A DNA stretch of 64,000 nucleotides, taken from NCBI RefSeq assembly GCF_030265065.1, contig NC_080410.1, forward strand, positions 52,496,398 to 52,560,397, read 5' to 3'. The translations under genes and the position numbers were made by a program. Source of the stretch: Corythoichthys intestinalis (lineage: Eukaryota; Chordata; Actinopteri; Syngnathiformes; Syngnathidae). Each line of letters begins with the position of its first letter. The stretch's first letter is position 1. A model generated the notes under the pieces. The model was not told the DNA's origin and ran no database searches. It saw only the letters and a program-made list of their open reading frames with translations. Shown piece by piece: positions 22,715 through 42,200 of this stretch.

Positions 22715-24690
22715 TGATGACAAGAAAGCCTATGACTCAATGCCATACACATGGATACTGGAATGCTTGAAGCTGTATAACATCAACAGGACACTAAGGA
22801 CCTTCCTTCAGAACTCAATGGGGCTGTGGAAAACAACTCTAGAAGCCAACTCAAAGCCACTTGCACAAGTGAGCATCAAATGCGGTATCTACCAAGGAGA
22901 TGCTCTGTCACCCCTGCTGTTCTGTATAAGCCTAAACCCCCTCAGCCAGATCATCACCAAGAGTGGTTTCGAGTACCGGTTCCGAAGTGGAACAACCATC
23001 AGTCACCTCCTCTACATGGATGATAACAAGCTGTATGCCAGGAACGAGTGTGACATCGACTCCCTGATTCACCTCACGAGAATATACAGCAATGACATCG
23101 GGATGTCACTCGGACTAGATAAGTGTGGGCGAATAGTATCCAGAAGAGGGAAGGTGATCTTAACTGAAGGGGCTGAACTACCTGAAGGCAACATCACAGA
23201 TGTGCAGGACAGCTACAAATACCTGGGGATCCCACAGGCAAATGGGAACCACGAGGAAGCAACTAGGAGGTCTGCCACAACCAAATACTTACAGAGGGTG
23301 AGGCTGGTCCTCAAGAGTCAGCTGAATGGCAAAAATAAGATCCAGGCCATTAACAGATTTGCCCTACCAGTAATCAGATACCCTGCCGGCATCGTATCCT
23401 GGCCACTGGAAGAGATGCAGGCTACCGACATCAAGACAAGGAAGCTCCTTACAATGCACGGAGGGTTTCACCCTCAGTCCAGCATTCTGAGGCTCTACAC
23501 AAAGCGCAAAGAGGGAGGCCGAAGACTAGTGAGCATCAGAGCCACTACCCGGGAGGAAACTACATCCTTCCCAGAGTACATCATGAAAATGGCCCCCAGC
23601 GATGACCTGCTCGGTGAATGCCTCAGGCAACAGAAGCCCAGTAAGGAGAAGGACCCTGATAAGCTATCATGGAAGGACAAGCCCCTTCCTGGTATGTACC
23701 ACAGACAAATTGAGGGGGTAGCTGACATGGGAAAAACATACCAGTGGCCAGACTGAAAGACAGCACAAGAACAGGCCCTAAACACAAGATCAATAGAGGC
23801 CGGGGTCGATCACACCAGACAGGACCCCAGGTGCAGACTATGCAAAGAGGCCCCTGAGACAGTCCAGCACATCACAGCAGGGTGTAACATGCTGGCAGGC
23901 AAGGCATACATGGAATGACATAACCAGGTAGCAGGCATAGTGTACAGCAGGGGTGCCGAGTCCCGGTCCTCGAGAGCCCCTATCCAGCTTGTTTTCAGTG
24001 TCTCCCTCCTTTAACACACCTGAATTAAATGATCAGCTCATCAGCAAGCTCTGCAGCAGCCTGATAACGATCCGGATTAGTTGAATCAGGTGTGTCAGAG
24101 GAGGGAGACATGGAAAACAAGCTGGATAGGGGCTCTCAAGGACCGGGATTGGGCACCCCTGGTGTACAGGAACATCTGTGCCGAGTATGGACTGGAGACC
24201 CCGGAGTCGAGGTGGGCGACACCTCCAAAAGTGGTCGAGAACAACATAGCCAAGATCCTGTGTGACTTCCAGATCCAGACAGACAAACTGGTGATGGCCA
24301 ACCAGCCTGACATAGTGGTGGTGGATAAACAACAGAAGACAGCAGTAGTGATAGACGTAGCAATCCCGAGCGATAGCAACAAAAAAGAACACGAAAAGCT
24401 GGAGAAATATCACGGGTTGAAGGAAGAATCGGAGAAAATGTGGGGAGTGAAGGCAACAGTGGCGCCAGTAGTGATCGGGACACTAGGGGAGGTAACCCCC
24501 AAGCTGGGTGCATGGCTCCAACAGATACCAGGAACAACGTCCGACGTCTCCATTCAGAAGAGCGCAATTCTAAGGACAGCTAAGATCCTGCGCAGAACCC
24601 TCAAGCTCCCAGGCCTCTGGTAGAGGACCCGAGCTTGAAAGGAGAGACCATACCGCCCGAGTGGGTGAGACAACAATTAAAAAAAAAATA
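22715..24690 (+). mobile_element. LINE with restriction-like endonuclease (R2/R4/Rex6-type), 5'-truncated
   Basis: The plus-strand frame to 23,753 shows reverse-transcriptase motifs: DDKKAYDSMPY (motif A), GIYQGDALSPLLFCI (motif B) and LLYMDDNKLYA (YMDD active site), then the thumb and VIRYPAGIVSW. After a stop come a CCHC-like RLCKEAPETVQHITAGC block and, from about 24,165, MANQPDIVVVDKQQKTAVVI and DVAIPSDSN, the PD...D/K core of a restriction-like endonuclease. The last frame ends in LPGLW at 24,623, near an A-rich 3' end at 24,677. The N-terminal half is absent. A 214-bp hAT MITE interrupts it. This domain order fits site-specific-type LINEs (R4/Dong/Rex6 or R2/HERO). Confidence 0.8.
23948..24161. 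mobile_element. hAT MITE, 214 bp, within the LINE
   Basis: It starts CAGGGGTGCCGAGTCCCGG and ends GATTGGGCACCCCTG with long inverted arms (GGGAGACATGGAAAACAAGC and its inverse). GTGTACAG at 23,940-23,947 and 24,162-24,169 is a perfect 8-bp duplication. It splits the LINE between its zinc-finger and endonuclease parts. Confidence 0.93.
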
Positions 24691-24969
24691 TGTATGGATA
24701 TATATCCATATATATGGTTAAAACACTCAGGTGACTTGAAGTTTCGCTCTGAGACCCCCATTTGGTCCAATTTCAAAATTGTCCTATATGCATGTGTTTA
24801 CATCAATGGAAACTCAAAATCTCAGTTTTCTGGGGGAAGAACAATTTTGAAGTGGAGGGCATTTAGGAAAAAAAAAATTGTAAACAGCAAAACCCTAACT
24901 GTAAGTGAGAGCACGCGAGAGCAGAATTAAAGACGCCACGATTTTAAGAAGATATTATCACGTACTTAC

Positions 24970-25795
24970 TAGAGGCGGGAATCTTTGGGCACCTAACGAT
25001 TCGATTAAGTTTCGGAGGCTACTATTCGATTATAAATCGATTATTGATGACACACACCAACCCCCCAAGCTATTAGTTGTTTTTAATGTTTCGTACATTA
25101 GTTACAAAAATTGTACAAAAATCCTCTCAGGCTTAAATAAACGACTATTTCAGTATCAAGTTAACAGTTCAAAACAGTAAATAAAAAAATACTCAAGTCG
25201 CTATCCTGTATCAGCACCTTTAAACTACGGTACGTTCAATTAATGTTGTGAATCAACTGTTAAAGTTGTTAAAATTGCTCCCGCAAATCCATAATTTCCC
25301 TTCTGTCTACATGCAACATGGGAAAGTTTTAAAACTGTTTAAAGATAGATTCAAGTCAAGATTTTGACGAATTAGTATTTTAGATGAAAAGTTAATTAGG
25401 TTCGCTACAACAGCCTTCTAAGGAAGTCTTCTGCTTTAAAATAGTGGCTGTTTACTAACGCCGGAAAGTGTCATTTCGCATCTAGTATTCCATACATCTG
25501 CTGCTAATGCCGTCAAGTCTTATATACATGATATCTATTATCTACCGTAGCATTATGTGGACGTAGCTTGTAGCGGCTGTCAGCAGCAGTCAGGCATTTT
25601 TTTTTTTTTTTAATTCAGCGGCATGAGTTGAGCCAGAGCCGTGAGTTGAGCATTGTCATTACCCGGTTAATGACAAGCATAATGTTTACTCTCGGGACGC
25701 AATATAATCGGAATTTGGATGTTTGTGAATCGTTCTCGAATCTTCAACGGCCGAGTCGCGAATAATCTATGAATCGGAAATTTCGCACACCTCTC
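24970..25795. mobile_element. hAT MITE, 826 bp, TSD GTACTTAC
   Basis: The left end TAGAGGCGGGAATCTTTGGG and the right end GGAAATTTCGCACACCTCT are the termini of the same family as 30,115-32,546, and the interiors align (for example 'ccgttaaagttgttaaaatt'-like text). GTACTTAC flanks both sides (24,962-24,969 and 25,796-25,803). Confidence 0.85.
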
Positions 25796-25803
25796 GTACT
25801 TAC

Positions 25804-27150
25804 CTCTTTTCAATCCCAAAAAAATATGTAGCATGTATGGCCAAGTGTCAAGACACTGCTGTGAACGGCCAAAGCTGGATTTTTTTCGGGGATTTTATGG
25901 GTGAAACATGGCAATATAAGGGTTGAGATGCAGAAATCGCAGACATCAAGGAGTGGTTGAGACTTTTTTGTATATATATATTTAACCTTTTAAGCGTTTT
26001 TTTCAATTTTTCTTTGTTTAGATCCAATATTTATAATCTAACATATTGGGGGGAAATGCGACAGTAACAAAAAAATACAAATAAGCGATAGTTATGAGGT
26101 AGATTTCTGACTTTTTTACAGACGCCATTTTTTTCATTGTGACGTAATTTGTTTAAAAGTTTTAAATATGCAGGTGAATAATTTTTTAAAGTCTTTTAAA
26201 CTAAATATTAGACGTCAATTAATAATTCTAAACTATAAATGAGACATTTCGAATATTAATGACTTACCTTCTTTTTATGGCTGGTTGAAACAAAAGCTGT
26301 TGCACAACGTCTGTAAACGGGGATTTCCAGGGTAAAACGGACAATTTGAAAATAGTTCGGGGGCTTATTGAGCCATGAATATGCTATGGCAGCATATAGA
26401 CATTGTTATACCAAAAACAGTTCTTTTGGCTTAAAATACAGCAGTTTATTTAAAAGAGGGGCGCAAGAGCAGAATCTTCTTTTTTGGCCCTGTCTGTGTT
26501 TTCCGCCAAATATATTTAAACTGCAATTACACCACCCGAACACCAGAGGGCGCCGATGCAACTTGATCACGAGCTCTGATAGGTTATTCAGTACAGGTGG
26601 GAATATTACGGTAAAACCTGATACTGTGGACATGTCTTTTTCTGGCCTGTAAACTTTAATAGTTTATTTGCCAAATTTTATTTAACTGAACATTTTGTCT
26701 ATTTTTTTACATTGTCAGACACCTTGAGACTTCATGCACTAAAGACTAACATGTTGCCAAGTGTTAATTATTTATGGTTAATTTTTTGAGATAGCATGTA
26801 TAGCTCAGAATTTGGGCAATTTTCTGCATTTGATTCACTTTTAATTTTGTGGAATTGTCCTCATATTTGTGAAATGCTGTGTAGTAGTTCGTCACCATGC
26901 ATGCAATTAGACTTCAAATTTGAAAGAAAAAAAAAAAATTGTGATAATTATCGATTTCGACTGTAATACTTTTATCGTGATTACATTTTTTGTCTTGTCG
27001 CCCAGGTTCAAGTCTTAAACCCTCACTTTGATTTTTCTTTCCGCTAAGAATATCGAAGCCCAAATGTCCTCAGATTCTGAGATGACTAATAGCATTTTTT
27101 TGCACTCTGCGTCGAGTCAAGCATACGAGACGCGAGGTGTATTTATATAC
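25804..27150. other. intergenic, no gene seen
   Basis: AT-rich DNA between the LINE region and the 3' end of rpl19. Short frames such as 26,368-26,652 lack domains or splice context. Confidence 0.5.
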
Positions 27151-27154
27151 ATTT

Positions 27155-27160
27155 TTTAAT
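27155..27160 (-). terminator. putative rpl19 poly(A) signal ATTAAA
   Basis: TTTAAT on plus is ATTAAA on minus, 22 bp after the rpl19 stop. A very short 3' UTR is normal for this gene in vertebrates. Confidence 0.5.
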
Positions 27161-27182
27161 GGTCAGTCTTCCACACACGAGA

Positions 27183-35502
<8,320 letters not shown>

Positions 35503-35530
35503 GGCTGCTACCTCGATAGAAAAAGACTGG
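35503..35530 (-). promoter_or_regulatory. rpl19: rpl19 5'TOP start and short 5' UTR
   Basis: On the minus strand CTTTTTCT begins at about 35,525, 23 bases before the ATG. A C followed by a pyrimidine run at the cap site is the 5' terminal oligopyrimidine motif of ribosomal-protein mRNAs and places translation under mTOR/LARP1 control. The exact start is inferred. Confidence 0.6.
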
Positions 35531-36059
35531 TTACGGCGACTAGCGGGAATGTACCATTATGCAGGGTAAGTCCATCTCATCTCATGCAATGTTCTTTCAA
35601 GCCTGCTCGAATTTGTCAACAATACTGCTTTGTTTACACATAAATAGTTGTTTTCAGATACAGTATAAATCCTATGATTCATATTTTAGTGGTTGAACTC
35701 ATCTTATTTAGTAATATCAGCAAACGAAATCCCTTCGCACAATAATGGTAACGACCAGTATCTACGGTGCATTGTGGGTCGGAAAGTTGCAGTATGCTCT
35801 TACACCGCTCGAAGGCAGTGTGAGTCGAAGAAACCAGTTTTTTCCCCATCTCTTGACAGGTGTATTTTGTATATTGAACATGATTTTCCCATGGAAAAAG
35901 ATTACAAATATGAAAACTATGTAAAACCAGTTTTAGTAAAGGTTCATACACTTTATCCAAAAATGTTTTTACTAATCAAGTTAACAAAAGTGGAGCTGTC
36001 CTCCTTGACATGCATCTGCCGTAGTTTTTTTAAAACAAAGAAAAATATGTATATATTTT

Positions 36060-36265
36060 AAAAACACCCGTCAACGGCAATAGACGTCCAATCCGTTTGA
36101 ACTGAGAGGGCTGTGATGAACGACGTTTCTGCGCCAGAGAGACTTCTTATTTCATTTCAACTGAGAGGCGCTGGAAATGAATGATCATGAGCGAGTGCCA
36201 ATGAAGTCCAAAGTGATCAAATTGGCTGTCCATCTCTGTAAAAATGGCAGCCAATGAGTTAAGAA
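36060..36265. repeat. TGCCATTGACGGC-family repeat at odad4 3' end
   Basis: 'gtcaacggcaatagacgtcc' followed by 'aatccgtttgaactgagagg' matches the dispersed family also seen at 4,255, 36,900 and 48,140. It lies just beyond the odad4 stop codon, where the rest of the gene would be expected. Confidence 0.6.
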
Positions 36266-36291
36266 TATATGTATTGCCTCATCTTGTCCTC

Positions 36292-39200
36292 TTAAGTAAA
36301 AAGTGTGCAGGTTCCCAGGGCGGGTGTCTTTTTTCTCTGTTGCTGAGGGTCTTTAGGCAGAGGATGCGTGGGCTTCTGCTGGTTCCAGAAGTCGGCGCAG
36401 TCATCCAAGTACGTGAGACTGCTTCGGATGATGTCCTTCAGTTGTTGGCCGTTCTTCATCCTGCTTTTCACCAAGGCTGTGGATCAGCAAAGACCATTTG
36501 AATTCCAACAATATTGGAGGACATTTGAGTCAAAAACAACTAAGAATACATACTTGAAAATATGAAGAAAAAAAAGGGAGCCATTTTCTTTTGAGCCTTA
36601 AAATGACAAGATTGCTGAATTTTGGTGACCTACTTTCATCCTTTAACAGTTTCTCCAGGTATCTCCTGTCCTCGTAAAACTCTCCCAGATATTTCTTGCT
36701 CTTCTTCTGCATTTTGGAGGCGTTTTGCTTCTCGGTTGTCGTTGTCGTCATCTGCACGGTGAGATCGTTTGGGTTACTTGTAGCACTACGCAGAGCGATA
36801 ACGTGCAAATGTGTGACGACGACCTCATCTTCTTTTTGCAGTGACTCTCCCTTGAGTTTCTGTCTGACGTCAGCAGGGACTGAGCGGGAGACACATATCC
36901 ACTGCCATTGACGGCGATAGACGTCCTATCCGTTCAAACTGGGCGCCAGTTCAAACGGATCGGACGCCAATTGCACATTGAAACGCTGTCATTCACTGCC
37001 GGCCTCGAACACGTCGGTCGCCAATGACAGATGTCGAATGGATATGGACCGGGATTCGGCTCAAATGAAATGGAAACTGATTGCAGTTCATCAAAATAAT
37101 TCTATTACTAACTACCACAACACATGCTCTTGTGAATACTATACATTAGAGATGGAATGCTATAGGTTTTTCAGGACCGATACCGATTATTAGTAGTTAG
37201 AGGGGCCGAGAAGCGATTTTGGAGCCGATATTCATTTGCCGTAAAAATTGGTATCAAAAAATGGAATCATGCAAACACTGGATTTCATTGAAATGCCTAA
37301 AGCATGTTCATTGAATCATACAGATCGAAAATAATAGCTCCAGAAGTGCCTGAATCTCCTAGACTCAGAAACATCTCTAATAAAGTTGAATATATACAGT
37401 GCTGCTCAAAAGTTTGTGAACCCCCTCAACATTTTGGAATTTTCTATTATTTCAACCTGATTTCCTAATCAATCAATTCAGTAGTTTTTTTTTTGTTTTT
37501 TTAACAGTTGTGTTGTCGAGACTAAATTAAAAAGAGTTTTCATCAACTGATGTAGGTGCAAAATTGAACTGTTTGGTCACAACCAAAACCGCCATGTCTG
37601 GCGAAAAGTCAACACTGCATACCACCAAAAGAACCTTCTCCCAACAGTGAAGCATGGAGGTGGGAATGTCAAGATCTGGGCTTGCTTTTCATCCTCAGGA
37701 CCTGGACAACTCCACATAGTCCAGGGAATCATGAATTCTGAGGAATATTGTCAAATCCTAGAACATAACCTGACGCCATCTGTTTTGAAGTTAAAGCTTG
37801 GCAGAAGGTGGATCATGCAACATGATAATGATCCAAAGCATTCCAGCAATACAACCAAGGAATGGCTGAAAAAGAAGAAGATTCGTGTTCTGGACTGGCC
37901 CAGTCAAAGTCCTGACCTAAATCCCATTGAAATGCTGTGGCGGGACCTGAAGCGAGCAGTTCATGCCAGACGCCCATCAAACCTCTCTCAACTGACTGCG
38001 TTCTGCAAGGAAGAATGGGCAAAAATCCCCCAAAGTAGATGTGAGAGGCTGATTAGTCACTACAGAAACCGTTTGGTTGAGGTAATCTCTGCAAAAGGAG
38101 GCGCAATATCCTATTAACTGAAGGGGTTCACATACTTTTGCACACATGATATCTGAGTTTTTCTTAAATCAACCACTTTTGTTAAATAAAGAATGACAAT
38201 ATAACTATTTCTTTTGTTTCAGTCCATTATTTGGAATGTCAGTATTGTGGATTTGGGTATAACTTAACATTTAATAAGGTTATTTTAGTTTTTTTTACAA
38301 AAAATCTGACCATCGCTGTGGGGTTCACAAACTTTCGAGCAGCACTGTAGCTCTCTGAAAAATTTCCACTGTAAAGAAAGCCCTGATGACCTTGGCTAAG
38401 TATCCCTGATCAAGATACAGTGGTATGAAAAAGTATCTGAAACTTTTGGAATTTCTCTCATTTCTGCATGAAATCATCATCAAATGTGATCTGATCTTTG
38501 TCAAATTCTCACAAATGAAAAAACAGTGTCTGCTTGAACTAAAACAACCCAAACATCTATAGGTTTTCATATTTTAATGAGGATAGCTGGCAACCAATGA
38601 CAGAAGGGGGAAAAATAAGTAAGTGAACCCTCTGCCTAAGGAGACTTAAAGAGCAATTGAAACCAATTTTTACAAAACAATTTAAGTCAGGTGTCTGCTC
38701 AATCACTGATGAGTGCTTTAAAGCTGCCCTGTCCACTATAAAAGACACACCTGGTAAGAATTGTCTTGATGAGAAGCATTGTCTGATGTGCATTATGCCT
38801 CAGTCAAAAGAGCTGTCTGAAGACCTGCGATCAATGATTTTTGATTTGTATAAAGCTGGGAAAGGATACAAAACCATCTCTAAAAGTCTGGATCTTCATC
38901 AATCAACAGAAGTTGTATACAAATGCAGAGAGTTTGGCACTGTTGCTTCTCCCAAGGAGTGGCCGGCCACCTAAGATGAGTTCAGCGCGGAATACTCAGA
39001 GAGGTAAAAAAAAAAAAAGAACCCTAGAGTGTCTGCTAAAGACTTACAGAAATCACTGGCACAGTCCAATATCTCTGTGCACACATCAATGTAAAACTAT
39101 GGCGTTCATGGGAGGACTCTACAGAGGAAGCCACTGCTGTCTAAAAAAACATTGTTGCTCGTTTAACGTTCACAAAAATGCACTTGGACACTTCCCAGAA

Positions 39201-42200
39201 GTTATTTTGTGGACTGATGAAGCCAAAGTTAAATTGTTTGGGAGTAAAACACAACGTCGTGTGGAGGGAAAATGGAACGGCTCACCAACATCAACACCTC
39301 ATCTCCACCGTGAAGCATGATGGAGGGAGCATCATGATTTGGGGCTGTTTGGCTATCTCAGGGCCTGGACAACTTGCAATCATTAATGGAAAAATGAATT
39401 CAAAAGTTTTGCAGGATGTTTTCCTGAGGCCGTCTGTCAGACAGTTGAAGCTAAAAAGAGGATGGATGCTGCAACAAGGCAATGATCCAAAACACAGAAG
39501 TAAATCAACTTCAGAATGGTTTCAGAAAGACATAATACACCTTCTGGAGTGGCCAAGTCAAAGTCCAGACTTGAACCCCATTGAGATGCTGTGGCATGAC
39601 CTAAAGCAGACATGTCCAAAGTCCGGCCCGGGGGCCAAATGCGGCCCGTGGTCAAATTTCATCCGGCCCCCAGCCTCTGTCATAAAATCACTCAAGTCTG
39701 GCCCACACAGACTTAATAAATTGGTCAGCAGTACGGCTACCAGCATATGAAGTATCTAACACACTAAATGCTGCTCATTTACCCACTAAAAGGCAGCAGC
39801 ACTCTAAGCAATATTACCCTGTCTGACCCTTTACTCCCAATTTTCTAAAATGGCGACAATCACCCAAAAAAAAAAAAAGAAAGTTGACTGCGACGGCCCA
39901 TGCTTCAAGGATAGGTGGAAATTGGACTATTTCTTCACTAAAATACGAAACAACTGTCTGCCTCATTTGCAAAGAGACAGTCGCTGTTTTTAAAGAGTTC
40001 AATGTGAGGCGATATTACCAAACAAGACACGCTGACATGTACGACAAGATAACAGCGAAGATACGTAGCGAGAAATTGAAGCAACTTGAAGCTAGTTTCA
40101 TTTCACAGCAGCAGTATTTCGCAAGAGCCCGAGAGTCGAAATAGAACGCTACAAAGGCTAGTTGCGAGATTGTTTAAAGTATTTAAAAAAATAATAAAGC
40201 AAATGTGACGCACAGAATGGCTTGCTAAAATTTGCTTAGATATATTGTTCTACGTAAAGGACGTCAGCCAAGGTCGGCCCCCCACATTTTTACCAGACCA
40301 AATCTGGCCCCCTTTGCAAAAGGTTTGGACACCCCTGACCTAAAGACAGTGATTCATTCCAGACATCCCAGGAATCTGTCTGAGGTACAGCAGTTTTGTA
40401 GAGAGGAATGGGCCAAGATTAGTCCTGATCGATGTGCCATAGTGAACTGCAGCTACAGGAAGCATCTGGTTGAAGTTATTGCTTCCAAAGGGGGAGGGGG
40501 GCACAAAATATTAAATGTGATGGTTCACTTACCCCCCCCCCCCTTCTGTCATTGTTTTGGTACTATCCTCATTAAAATATGAAAACCTATAAATGTTTGG
40601 GTGGTTTTAGTTAAAGCAGACACTGTTTTTTCATCTCTGTGATTTTGACAAAGATCAAATCACATTTGGTGGTGATTTTATGCTGAAATGTGAGGAATGT
40701 TAAGTGCTTTGAAGGCCTTAAAAATGTGAAAAGTGCAACTCCATGTGCCATTACCATTTAACCAATTCGACAACGAGGTGAATACTAGTGCAGGAGCGAG
40801 AAGCCATAGCCCGTTTTAAATTGATTTTTTTTGTATCGGCTGGCCGGATTAAGACAAAAAGCCGATACCGATATACATCAAATTTCCAAATATCGGCGTT
40901 GATAAGTGGCCCGGCCTATAATCGGTCCACCTATACTAAACATATACCTAAACTGGCAGAAATGACAGGTTTGACAAAAAGCCTTTCATTGTTGACAAAC
41001 GGCATATTTCCATATGCACGAGTAGCTCACCAGTGACGGCGTTCTCGATGGCCTCCTGTGCTTTCTGGATGCCCAGCTGGAACTGGCGGACTTGCGGGCG
41101 CAGCTTTGACCCTCGGTGGTAAAAAACCAGCGCCGATTCAAACTCCCCCATGCGGTACAAAGATTCTGCCTTCTGATACAACCCCTGATGTAAAAAAAAA
41201 CAACAAAAAAAACATATATCATGTTCGGCATTCCACACCGTGTAATGTTAAAGAAATATACCACAAAAAAGGACTGGTCTTCTTGTAGCGAAGCTTCGGC
41301 GTCCCTCAGGGCTTTTTCGTACTGGCCCGTCTTTAGGTAGCACTTGGAGCGGCCCGCCAAACAGTGCTTGTTCTCGGGTTGTAGTGTCAGCGCCTGTTAT
41401 GCAGAATGTTATAATATACACCAAATAGTTCAAGTACTGTGACGTAAGATTGAAGTGTGTTGAAGTTCTATCAATTCTGATCGTGAGGGGGGGTTGGCGC
41501 AGCCCGTCTAATCACAAACTAACTAAGAAAGAAGAAAAGAGCCACGCGCGGCTTTTGAGCCTCAGGATGCAGACCGCTAATTAGACATCAATTAATGGAG
41601 TTAATGAAACTGTGTGCGTGTTAAACCGAATTTAGAAAAAGCTAAATAAGCTCAAATACCCAGTGGGGCCTCCAGAAATTTTTCATAGGGGTGGCCAGAT
41701 GGGGCCACTTAAAATCTTGGGGTGGCCAAAACTAAAAGCCGTAATTTCAGGTTTTCATTGTATTATTGCACTGAAAAGGTCAGGGGAAAACTATCAGAAA
41801 GACTTCCGGACACGGCTACTGATATACTTTGGTGTATTGTGTAATATTTGATGTTACTAATGATTTAATGTGCATAGTCCATAAGTGTCCAGTCAACATT
41901 TTGAGTTCCACAACAATTCTGTTTTATTGTGTTATGTATATATTAGGCATAAGGTGTACATTTAACTAGGGCTGTCAAACTATTAAAATTTTTAATCAAC
42001 TTAATCACAGCTTAAAAATCAATTAATCGTAATTAATCGCAATTCAAACCATCTCTAAAATATGCCCTATTTTTCTGTAAATTATTGTTGGAATGGAAAG
42101 ATAAGACGGTTATATACATTCAACATACTGTACATATGTACTGTATTCGTTTATTATACAATAAATCCACAAGATGGCATTAATATTATTAACATTCTTT

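Noticed and set aside
35693-36061. 122-codon plus-strand frame between rpl19 and odad4
   Set aside because: Wrong strand for the missing odad4 half and no recognisable domain.
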